From positions 789,683-853,682 of the forward strand of contig NW_003116453.1 of NCBI RefSeq assembly GCF_000003605.2: a stretch of DNA of 64,000 bases. The letters are read 5' to 3'. This document shows positions 21,263-32,399 of this stretch, in pieces. Position numbers and translations under genes: made by a program. Positions within the stretch are counted from its first letter, which is position 1. Every line of letters starts with the position of its first letter. This DNA is from Saccoglossus kowalevskii. Taxonomy: Eukaryota; Hemichordata; Enteropneusta; Harrimaniidae. The notes under the pieces were generated by a model. The model saw only the letters and a list, made by a program, of their open reading frames with translations, did no database searches and had not been told where the DNA came from.

Positions 21263-23700
21263 ATCAGTGTGGCTTTACAGAACCAAAAACCTTCAGCAGT
21301 TGCTGCTGCTTGCAGTAAAAATTGTGCATTCAGTAATTGCCATGGTTCGGCCACTTACCTGACTGATATTGTCGATCAAACCACGACCGTGACAACGTGT
21401 ACACCCTTGTAGTTACAGATAATAGTATATCGCACGTTGAAATAGTTCATCTCGATTGGGTGTGGGCGTATACACTGTAGGTTCATAACTGTAGGTGTAA
21501 TTTTTTTGCTGACAGGAAATGTGCAAACACGTTGGTATTGACACGGAAGTTACAGTAAAAATTTTTTTGTGAACGTGTTGCCTGGTTACATGAAATTCAT
21601 AATCGATGTGATCTTATCCATCCACGATTTGAACCATTATCACCGACGCACCACTTATTATAGAGATAGGCAATGTGAAACCATAGTGTTTATACTCATT
21701 CCGATCTAATCATTTTACTGTTAAAAAGTGATTCTTTGACGTACATTTGTTTCACTGTAACATATATCGATTGGTGCATACAATAACACCATGTACACAA
21801 ATCACGTATTCGGAAATAGGGGTGTTAGTCAACGCTCAAACGATGACGCACACCAGCGTTATTCTCATGACTTATATCCTTTATGGACAAGTAACACTTC
21901 TAATAAGGTAGATCGACACCTTCCTGACGTCATTACAGTTTTGCTTTGTGTTCATTATCTCTACTGAGTTACACCTGAACTATTAGTGGCTATGAAATAT
22001 TGAAGCAAACTATAATAAAAATGAAAATCAACTGCAAAAATAACTACCAGCAAGTACGAAAAACAACTTTCTGGCCCGCTTTATGTTGCCATGCACTATG
22101 TACCAATAGAGGGCGCGATAACACGTTGTCTCTAATACATGTGTTCCGTGGTTATTAATGCCGTTTATGCATTAGCTTACTGAAATACAATGGCAACTCG
22201 CCTGTATTTTTACAACGTTTTAACCTTTTCAACACCAGTTACCTCTTTTCATCACAAAATAGTCCCGTTTATAGTCTGCACTTTCTTTCAGAAGATTAGG
22301 AAAAAAAATAGCCATTAATATTTTGAGCTTTTTGTTTATTATTTCAAATCTGGAACAGTGAAAATCGCTGTAATTTATTACTAGTAACTTGATTTCGGGA
22401 AATAGCCGTAAATGTAACTACTGTGAAAATCATCAAATCGGTCGATACTTTTTTCAGAGCTAAGGAATTTTTAGGTATTTGTTGTTCCGGTATTCTCACG
22501 GTGTTGGTTTAAATATCTCAAAGTTGTCATACAATCATGAAATGTTCCACTTAAATGTATTTAGATGGGTCATGTAAAAAGTTGTTTTTAATGTTCAATT
22601 CCGCGGAGCAAAGCGATAGATAAAACTGAATATATCGTTCGGGGTCGTGTCACGGATCGATATATGTCGCATTTCATTGTTTCTATACTATACCTGTACT
22701 TGAATTTGACATTGAAAACGTTGGCAGCAGTTTCAGAAACTCAAATCTTACATGTAAATGATTTTGCTCGTTTCGAAAAACAGCAGAGTGTGTGTTTATT
22801 AATTAATGTACTGTATCATAACTCATCACCATCATCATAATCCAACAATACTCGATAAAAAAAAATGTATTCTTTGATGGCATATATATTCACGAATTTC
22901 CAAACCATCGAAGCTGAGACGAGGGTTTTGATACTATTTGATATTATTTCATTAATGAAAATTCACCTTTCTCATGTTTTTTATATGGGTTGGGGGGTCT
23001 AACCTAAATCCGTCGATTCCTGATTTGAATACTGTTTTGGGTATGACCACATATGATGTACGTTTACTCTTTTGTCCGTCATGCTACAATATAACAATCA
23101 TATTTTTGAAAGCTCGCGGTCATCGCTGCTGTTTATTTATCTAACACCATTAGTGCCACTCATGTTTTAGTGCCAGGGGCTCTTCCATTTCAATCCTTTC
23201 TGTGCTTGAATAGGACTTCGACATTATAGACGAGTTCCGAGCTCCCTGGTTGCTGCTGTGGCGTTGTTAAACGTGCACCCGCTATAGAAAGAGGTGTGTG
23301 TGGGCGTGTGTTTGTGTGTGTTCACAGTTTTTTCATGTTCCATAGACATCCTTGTGTCTACCGGGGTTGAAATGTTGTGAAAATTATATTTTTTTCTGTA
23401 TCATTGTGTGTAATAACGAGCAGTAAACTTTCTAAGGTATAACCTCGATGCTTACAATACAATCTGTACATGCGCCGACATTTCCCTTCCCCATCTCCCT
23501 TCGCGTGCATGGCAACCAAGCGTGGGTAGACTAAATTACGTACTTGTTCAATAATTGTTGTTTTGTTGTTCTTATCCGCGATAATTTTACTCGCTTCCCA
23601 TTAATGACATAAGTACATGTACGATTCAATTGGCTACACTGCTGTATTGCGTAGAACCACTGCCTCAGAGTGATATATATATATATATATGTTTATATGT
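21263..23700. other. No gene recognised; one dispersed repeat
   Basis: Apart from the family B repeat at 22235-22320 and an (AT)n run near 23672-23690, nothing was recognised on either strand. Confidence 0.5.
22235..22320 (-). repeat. Dispersed repeat family B, copy 2 (inverted)
   Basis: The plus strand reads TCACAAAATAGTCCCGTTTA then TAGTCTGCACTTTCTTTCAG. This is the reverse complement of the copies at 6480-6590 and 48185-48285. Confidence 0.75.
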
Positions 23701-23708
23701 ATATACTG

Positions 23709-23873
23709 TATATAAAGTGTAAGTGATTTCCGCACTGGGATTACTAGTACTCGTATATCTGCCTTTGAAAGGCCACACTTCAGTAACTAAACGATTGGGC
23801 CGTGTTCGACCGATAACAACTTACGACGACTCTGCAAAGATACGGTAATATAGCTATCAAGATGCAACCACGG
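23709..23873 (+). promoter_or_regulatory. Inferred pburs-1 promoter and first exon
   Basis: A TATA box (TATATAAAG, 23709-23717) precedes a short leader, an ATG at 23862 and a strong donor after 23873 (CGG/GTAAGT). The four codons, MQPR, end in phase 0 and join in frame to the exon starting at 28416, which reads ISISSFLLFA before the internal ATG. The last bases of this exon (TATAG...CCACG.GGTAAGT) resemble the first exon of pburs-2, which supports the link across a 4.5-kb intron. Transcript evidence is missing. Confidence 0.45.
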
Positions 23874-24143
23874 GTAAGTTATCTATCATAATTTCGACGG
23901 ATGTGTTCGTACTTGTGTCGTCATGTTTCGTTTTCATACTTTATTTGTGTCGTCATCACGATGTTTTGTTGTTTTATACCAATTCTGACAATTGCCTTTC
24001 ATGTCCCCAAAAATAAGAGTGGCTCCGTGCCGTCATTAGTGACATGGCATTTGGAAAGAAACAGTAAGACGCCAGTGTGTCTGGGCGATATGTATACTCC
24101 GCTGGAGCGATCAATTTCCTGTGAGGCATGCTACCGTCTTTGA

Positions 24144-26690
24144 TTGCTGAAGACAGTAAAAATCAAAGTGCTGTTGTGGCGTCCCGGAAATCAACATGTT
24201 GCCTTCAATATGAAAACCTACATTTCACAATATCGATCTCATACTCAAAATAATCACACATAAGCGGAAATTGTGAATACTATTTACAAGGACGACACGT
24301 GACGAGTTTGGAAATTGACGAAAATTGCTGATTCGATCATCAGTAATTCCGACTATTTTCACTTTGCGTTGGTTCGCTACCCGTTATGATGTTCAACTGT
24401 GGACATTCGAATTCACCAACTATTTGTCACGATTGTCAACGATCTTTCATATGTGAAGAACGTATGGACATTGATTGTCGGAAACAGTCGCCTGATACAC
24501 GCCGATTTTTTCTATTTAATCTGTGAAGTCGATAAATATTTATTCTTGTTAATGTATCAGCGTTTATTATAAATAATGTCCAATTTATCCGTTTGTTCAA
24601 TATGTTTAACACACCATTTTTTCTTTTGCGCGTTTAGGTGTCTCAGGCCCTCTCCTCTGGTGCATCATCACGATTCACTTCAGTCGGGTCGTATTTTCTC
24701 TAAATCGCCGCTAATTGCGAATAATAAGGAATCCGTATTCCCACAAGAACTGTTTATGCCAAATTATTTACTGGCCAAATATTAAACATGCCCTTTAAAC
24801 TGTGTTTACGTCATTGTTGATTTAGCATGGTAATTGCTTTTTTTATTTTTAATCCGCATCACGAGAAGGACTGGCATCAACACTGCGCCCTCACACATCG
24901 AGTTAGAAGTACGGCGCCCACAAACTTTGAAAGAGATGCTTCTGCTAAAATTATTGTTGTAATATATACAATATATACAACGAATATTAAAAGAGTTTTG
25001 CTGAATCTGTAGAACAAACATGTCAACCCTCGCCACGAAAGCCGCTGCCTTGGCGGCAGTGATCGCGATTGAAGCAGGGCTTCATATGGTTTGTATCAGT
25101 TCCGAGTCATTCTGTAATTTCGTCAGGTCTATATGGGTTCATTCTGAATATTTGACCATGACAATATATTTCATAAAAAAACGTCAAAATCCGTCATTAC
25201 GTTCTCGTTTCCGACGTAGTTCTCTCTGATGTGTCAAGACTAACGTGATTTCAAACAAAATATATGCTACATATGCACTTTTTCAACTTTTGTTATACTT
25301 TGGTTATGCATCTTATTGTACATCAAATAATCAACGGCGACATCGCCTGTCGACAAACATCACATACCGACAAATTATCACATACTGACAACGAGTTGAC
25401 GTAATGTTTATTCCAAACTTGTTCGTCAGGTTAGCCCTCAGTTTCTATGGTAAATACAACCTTAATCTCTAGTACATTTGTTACAATTCATTTAATGATT
25501 AATTGTCAGAAAATATCTAATTAGTATTCAAATGCCATAATTTAAAAGGATGGGCACTAGTTTATTTAGTCTGCGCGTAAATTCAATCAATTGTAAATGC
25601 CTATTATCGATGTGAGTTTATTGTTTTGCCGAAACCTCTTTAGCGCTGAATGTAATGGTAATTTGCCGACATGCAAGCGATTACATATCGCCGATACACA
25701 CCAATGGCAATCAATTGTTCACGGTAATCGTTACCTATATTTATGGATTTTCATTTGTCGGGAAACTGCTTGTCCATGTTTGATTGATTTTTATGAATTG
25801 CTTCATAAGACGGTTATGCTTTGTATAGCTAAAAATCAATGCCATACAACACATTTTTTAAGCTGAAAAGATTTTTTCTTGATATTTTTCTTCTGCAGCC
25901 ATAAAAAAATGAGATCATTACTGACCGATAAAATGAACGTCAGAAAGAATACATACAAACGCACACACGTATTAGTGGTAACTGTACACGCACGACATTT
26001 ACGCGTTGTTCTCCTTCGTAGGTTCAAATTGACGTCACTTCCCCATGACAACTTAACGTGCGTTCTCGTTGGTTTTATTATTATTATTATGTTATCAACT
26101 TTTCGATATATTTGCTGTAATAAATTATACAATACCGATGAACTAGTTTGTGTGGCTTCGAGACAGTAGATTTTTAGACCAGTGTGTGCGCCCATTGTAA
26201 AATAGCTAGTTTAGTATTGGTTGGTTCGCCAAACGAGTTATACTTAATTGGTGACGTAGAGTCCACCATATCATGTTTGTATCGCAAACGGTGTGACCGA
26301 TTATTGTCTACAGGGGGTATCAGAATGACCTGCCAACGAGTGACGGGTCCCGTGAATTGGTCTCAGGCTGTCCACCATAATTAAACAATAAACGGCTGGG
26401 TTTAGTATTTGTTTAGCTGATTGATGTGATGGCTACATGTATATAGCCGTCTTAGTTTTTCCCACCTTTCCCGAATTTAAACCAGGTCTCGCGTATATAC
26501 GTACGATCACCCGGTGTTTTCAATATTCCTTGAATGAATGTATGTATATTGTGTGTGAATTATAGACATGTTCACGTCCATTCACATAATCTTTGTTCGA
26601 GGACTATACCATGACAACACCTTGTGTATTTTACCTGGCATACAACATTTTCTCTGTAACCTATTTTCTCTGTGATTTCGTGACAGAATC
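24144..26690. other. Inferred pburs-1 intron 1, left part; unconfirmed ORF at 25020
   Basis: Mostly AT-rich. A GC-rich patch at 25020-25091 begins with ATG and would encode MSTLATKAAALAAVIAIEAG, a hydrophobic start, and could end at a weak donor near 25090. It has no partner exon and no known relative, so it is not called a gene. A GGCGCCCTCAC-type string near 24888 also occurs near 19400. Confidence 0.35.
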
Positions 26691-26695
26691 GATAC

Positions 26696-26888
26696 ATACT
26701 AGTACTAACGATGCAATACTAATACTAACGATGCAATACTAGTACTAACGATGCAATACTAGTACTAACGATGCAATACTAGTACTAACGATGCAATACT
26801 AATACTAACGATGCAATACTAGTACTAACGATGCAATACTAGTACTAACGATGCAATACTAGTACTAACGATGCAATACTAGTATTGA
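26696..26888. repeat. 20-bp tandem repeat, about 9.5 copies
   Basis: Unit ACTAGTACTAACGATGCAAT, nearly perfect; the only common variant changes ACTAGT to ACTAAT. It lies upstream of the pburs-1 signal-peptide exon. Confidence 0.97.
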
Positions 26889-27030
26889 CGAGTATTGTTT
26901 GTTACTGTATGTTGATAAATACATTGGGCTGTGATTTATCAAGAACTGAAAAGTATGTTCTTGTAACACTCACGTGCACCGAGTATTCGATCAAGGGAGT
27001 GATTCAATTATTTCATGCGCATGTCCACTG

Positions 27031-27105
27031 GTTATTTTGGTACGTACAATAAAAATCAGTGCGCATGCGTATTAGTGTTTTTCCACTCAACAAGCATTAT
27101 TGCTG
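27031..27105 (+). repeat. Repeat shared with 43155-43230
   Basis: Contains TTTTGGTACGTACAAT, CGCATGCGTATTAGTGTTTT and TCCACTCAAC in this order. The same blocks with small changes occur at 43155-43230, just after pburs-2. It is either a dispersed repeat or a trace of the duplication that made the pburs pair. Confidence 0.65.
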
Positions 27106-27319
27106 TTGTTGTTGTTGTTTTAAAGTAAAGTATCCAGATTTCGACATGACGGTGCATCGACACTAATGTTGAGAAATAATTGACACAGTTGCTGAAAATA
27201 CATCTCTGACCACAAACAACGAATATCTGAAATATAACATGCGTTTTATAGAACCAATTGTGTCGTATATATCTGGACGTATCTAAGCGTCATGAATTAA
27301 TGCTAATTCACCATGATAT

Positions 27320-27893
27320 AAGAATAATACATCATGTCACTATATTGGTACATTATGGCATTATATAAATATATCACGACATTATACAAATACATCATGA
27401 TATTATACAAATACATCATATCATTATATTGATACATTATGGCATTATAAAATGCATCCCGGCATTATATAAATATAACATGACATTATACAAATATATC
27501 ATGACATTATACAAATACATCATGACATTATACAAATATATCATGACATTATACAAATATATCATGACATTATACAAATATATCATGACATTATACAAAT
27601 ATATCATGACATTATACAAATACATCATGACATTATACAAATACATCACGACATTATACAAATACATCATGACATTATACAAATACATCATGACATTATA
27701 CAAATATATCATGACATTATACAAATATATCACGACATTATACAAATACATCATGACATTATACAAATACATCATGACATTATACAAATACATCATGACA
27801 TTATACAAATATATCATGACATTATACAAATATATCATGACATTATACAAATATATCACGACATTATACAAATACATCATGACATTATACAAA
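27320..27893. repeat. 21-bp tandem repeat, about 26 copies
   Basis: Unit ACATTATACAAATACATCAT plus G, with CATC/TATC variants. Because 21 is a multiple of three and the unit lacks stops in one frame of each strand, it creates long open frames on both strands (plus MTLYKYI repeated, minus MIYLYNV repeated). These are artefacts of the repeat. Confidence 0.97.
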
Positions 27894-28445
27894 CACACCT
27901 CAAATGATGTACCCTCTAGCTGCATGTTTGTATCCGCTCTAACAATGTAGTAGACTGATGTATATTTCATATCAAACTTAATCACACTTGCTTTTCCGGG
28001 TGCCCACATGAATAAGAAAGAATAATCATTGTATAATATGATACTTGTTGGGAAGTAATTCAAAGTTGAAATTAAACTGGGCCACATTTGGAGGGTAGAA
28101 TCGAATCTGGAACATTCCGTTTATCTGATAAAAGGGAACGTGCACTTTCTTATCAATGCGAATGATAATGCACATGACACCACGTGACCAGGCGACGAAT
28201 GACAATAGGGTAGACAGCGGTTGGCGCTGATAACGATGAAGAATATAACTACATGTGTGCCAAAATGATCATATAGTGTGTCTCTTCGGCGTACTCACCA
28301 CTTTAGGTAAAGTCCACTGAAATTGTTTAGCAGTAGGGGAATATTGCAGCTCGTTGACAAACACATTCTCATTTGTTTTAATCTTCATATTGTTTTCCAT
28401 TTCGTGTCTTTTCAGATTTCGATATCATCTTTTCTTCTGTTTGCA

Positions 28446-31400
28446 ATGAACGTTCTAATCTTCCTTGCCTGCTGCAGCGCCTCTATACTCATGCGATCGA
28501 GGGCGCAACAAGAAGACAACTGTTTTCCGGGAACTACTGACTTAGTGATCCACCATGAGGTAGTAGACCAAGAAACGGGATTCACAAAGTACTGCTCTGG
28601 TATGGCTGTTCTTAAAAAATGCGAAGGATCGTGTATTTCCCAGGTAACGCCGAGTGTGAGATATGGATTTTCCAAGGTAAGCATCACTCATAAAAATACA
28701 TATTTGTTATTATATATTGTTTTTTATTTGACTAAAGTAGTTAAGAGTATCATGTGTATTGGAAATGAAACCGCACGTTAAGATTAACTTTAAAATGAAA
28801 GCATAAAATGTCACCATCTTCTCGTTACCGACGTATAACACATAACGTGGATATTAAGTTTTAGGCAATCAGAAAATCACCATATAAACAATCTACAGTT
28901 CTGTATGGACCGCAGTCATCGCATGTATCTCCCCATATGTCACCCAGAATCAGCGAGAAACCATATCATACAGAATATTGTTTTCAGATTGTAGCAATTC
29001 AAGTTCGGGTAATGAATGGTAGACTGTTATCTCAAGTTCAGTAAATGCTAATGTTCTTTCCGCGTCCTTGGACGAGCTTATATATTACCCAATATTGTAG
29101 GTTTATCACTACCCCCCCCCCCCCGTTCATAGATGCATGTGATAAATCCTCGGCATTTTCTCTAAGAACAAAACAAAATGTTTCAACTGCACTACACAAT
29201 CAGTGCATTTATAAGCTTGCTATAGTACTAGTCTAATCATCGGATTGCCTTGTATTGTAACGTACATGTTAATTAGCTAGCGTCGTTTCCCAAGAGCCAT
29301 CACACATGGCGCGATCACAAAGAGTTTCCCGTATACATGGAAGACACATGCAGCGTAAACCCATTAATATTTACAGACGCTAAAACGCGATAAATTGCCC
29401 GGGAGAGTATACACCATGTTGGGTCCATTATTCATTAGAAAAAAAATCACCCAATGTTTCTCAAATGCAACAAAATTAGAATTTATGTACATTTGACACG
29501 TACTCATGTATATGAACGATACTGATATGAGTGTATGCATAGAGAATTCAAACCAGGGTGTTGGAAATGTGATAAACTTGTATTTGATCCAAATAAAATT
29601 TATATCATAATCTCACGTGTACTTTCTTTTCTCGCCTGTGCTATATTATAGCAATCATGTATATGCACGCTTGTCTTATTATTCTTATCATTTTGTTATC
29701 TCGCAGGAAAATTAACTAGAGTATATTCAATGCAATATTAACGTGCATGTTTTGTCTTTGGAAAATGCATTTTTGCGATTTAGCTGAAAAGACAACATTT
29801 TCGTCGAGTTGCGTATGCGTATAACTTATTATTAATTATATCTATTAATGTGATTCATTATACTAATTAACATATGCAGATTACCTACTCATTTATTTTA
29901 CTCATTAACATATGCGGATTACATACTCAATTATTTCACTCATTAACATATACAGCTCACATACTCATTTATTTTACTCATTAACATATGCAGATTACAT
30001 ACTCATTTATTTTACTCATTAACATATGCAGATTACATACTCATTTATTTCACTCATTAACATATACAGCTCACATACTCATTTAGTTTACTCATTAACA
30101 TATACAGCTCACATACTCATTTATTTTACTCTTTAACATATGCAGATTATATATTCATTTATTTTACTCATTAACATATGCAGATTACATACTCATTTAT
30201 TTCACTCATTAACATATGCAGCTCACATACTCATTGATTTTACTCATTAACATACGCAGATTACATACTCATTTATTTTACTCATTAACATATGCAGATT
30301 ACATACTCATTTATTTTACTCATTAACATATACAGCTCACATACTCATTTAGTTTACTCATTAACATATGCAGATTATATATTCATTTATTTTACTCATT
30401 AACATATGCAGATTACATACTCATTTATTTCACTCATTAACATATGCAGCTCACATACTCATTGATTTTACTCATTAACATACGCAGATTACATACTCAT
30501 TTATTTTACTCATTAACATATGCAGATTACATACTCATTTATTTTACTCATTAACATATACAGCTCACATACTCATTTAGTTTACTCATTAACATATGCA
30601 GATTACATACTCATTTATTTTACTCATTAACATATGCCGATTACATACTCATTTATTTTACTAATTAACATATGCATATTACATACTCATTTATTTTACT
30701 AATTAACATATGCATATTACATACTCATTTATTTTACTCATTAACATATGCATATTACATACTCATTTATTTTACTAATTAACATATGCAGATTACATAC
30801 TCAATTATTTTACTCATTAACATATGCAGATTACATACTCATTTATTTTACTTAATACATATTTAGACTACATACTCATTTATTTTACTAATTAACATAT
30901 GCAGATTACATACTCAATTATTTTATTCATTAACATATGCAGATTACATACTCATTTATTTTACTTAATACATATTTAGACTACATACTCATTTATTACA
31001 ATAATTAACATATGCAGATTATATACTCATTTATTTTACTCATTAACATATACAGCTCACATACTCATTTATTTTACTCATTAACATATGCAGATTATAT
31101 ACTCATTTATTTTACTTAATACATATTTGGACTACATACTCATTTATTACAATAATTAACATATGCAGATTATATACTCATTTATTTTACTCATTAACAT
31201 ATGCAGATTACATACTCATGTATTTTACTCATTAACATATACAGATTACATACTCATTTATTTTACTCATTAACATATACAGCTCACATACTCATTTATT
31301 TTACTCATTAACATATGCAGATTACATACTCATTTATTTTACTTAATACATATTTAGACTACATAATCATTTCACCAATTACCATATATATTACATAATC

Positions 31401-31759
31401 ATACATGTCAATTATATGTAGATTACACACTCATTCATTCCACTTATATAATATTTATACATACCTTTTCATTTATTGAACATACTGTTTACTGTTTATA
31501 CTGGACATACTGGTCATTGATATCACGATGATAATGTTGGTCCAGTATTACGAACAAAACGAACATATCGTATTTTAAAAATGAATTCATTTTCGTTATT
31601 TTGCAGGAATGTAAATGTTGCCGAGAAAGAACGCGAACTTTGCGAACAGTAGTTTTAGATGCGTGCTTCGATGTAGATAACAACCCACTTCCAGGCGTGA
31701 CTCATCAAATGGTCTTACAAGAACCCAGCGATTGTGCCTGCCAAGTCTGTGCCCTTTAA
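28446..31759 (+). CDS. pburs: Partner of bursicon-like hormone subunit (pburs-1, beta type)
   Basis: A secreted cystine-knot glycohormone subunit, expected to pair with the burs product as the bursicon ligand of LGR2-type receptors. Two coding exons, 28416-28676 (ATG at 28446) and 31607-31759, joined in phase 0; 127 residues from this ATG. A hydrophobic signal peptide (about residues 1-20) precedes NCFPGTTDL. The mature part has 11 cysteines in pburs order, with KKCEGSCISQVTPSV matching insect pburs VNKCEGLCNSQVQPSV, then GFSK/ECKCCRE (Drosophila GFLKECYCCRE) and the end EPSDCACQVCAL (Drosophila EPTECKCFKC). The intron splits just before ECKCC, as in pburs-2. An upstream exon at 23862-23873 may add MQPR and ten further residues. 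The 2.9-kb intron carries a 38-bp minisatellite and a conserved block. Confidence 0.93.
29348..29438 (+). promoter_or_regulatory. Intronic block conserved between pburs-1 and pburs-2
   Basis: In the pburs-1 intron, ATGCAGCGTAAACCCAT, ACGCGATAAATTGCCCGGG and ACCATGTTGGGTC occur in the same order and spacing as ATGCAGAGTAAACCCAT, TGATGCACCGCCCGGGG and ACCATGGTGGGTC at 42170-42260 in the pburs-2 intron. The rest of the two introns has no visible similarity, so this block looks selectively kept. A shared enhancer is inference. Confidence 0.6.
29866..31375. repeat. 38-bp minisatellite with 228-bp higher-order unit, about 40 copies
   Basis: Unit ATTAACATATGCAGATTACA followed by TACTCATTTATTTTACTC. 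Two main variants (CAGATTAC and CAGCTCAC) alternate in a pattern. The variant CAGATTATATATTC recurs at 30143 and 30371, 228 bp (six units) apart, with the same variant order between, showing a higher-order repeat. The whole array is inside the pburs-1 intron and ends about 230 bp before its last exon. Confidence 0.95.
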
Positions 31760-31869
31760 AGCAATCCATGTATCAAATGTATAATAAGACTTTTTACACA
31801 CAGAAACATATATTGTATACAGACTCATGGTGAAATGATTTATCATATAGGTTTATAGTATATAGAGTT

Positions 31870-32140
31870 ATATATGTAGTATACACACTCATAGTATATA
31901 TGTGCATAGTATATGGGTTCATGGTGTATATTATACATGTTCATATGTATGCACCTACTATATGAGCTCATAGTAGATATACACATATAGGGAATAGTAT
32001 ACACACTCATAGTATATATGTGCATAGTATATGGGTTCATGGTGTATATTATACATGTTCATATGTATGCACCTACTATATGAGCTCGTAGTAGATATAC
32101 ACATATAGGGAATAGTATACCAGCTCATTGTATGTAGATG
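31870..32140. repeat. 118-bp tandem repeat, about 2.3 copies
   Basis: ATACACACTCATAGTATATA starts copies at 31881 and 31999, with a partial third near 32116. It lies in the pburs-1 3' region, 100 bp after the stop codon. Confidence 0.9.
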
Positions 32141-32399
32141 CATGGTATATAGACAGATAATAAATAGTATATAGACTCATAGTAGTATATAACTATACAA
32201 TGCAACAATGCACCCTAACTTGTGCAACTATACTGACACATAATGTGTCAATTATTCAGTCAGTTATTTAGGTATGATCATTATTAAACTTCAGAAAGTC
32301 TAGGACTCATGAGTATGCCTTTGATTTGAATTTACGAATGCTGTATTTTGTATTTCCTTAGAAATTATTAAAGGCACTAATTATTCGCAAACAACTCTA

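Noticed and set aside
22103-22116. CTCF-like motif CCAATAGAGGGCGC
   Set aside because: One mismatch to the consensus and a single site; the GGGCGC strings here may belong to a repeat.
31843-32143. Minus-strand frames with MCISTMSSYSRCIHMN repeats
   Set aside because: Products of the 118-bp tandem repeat.
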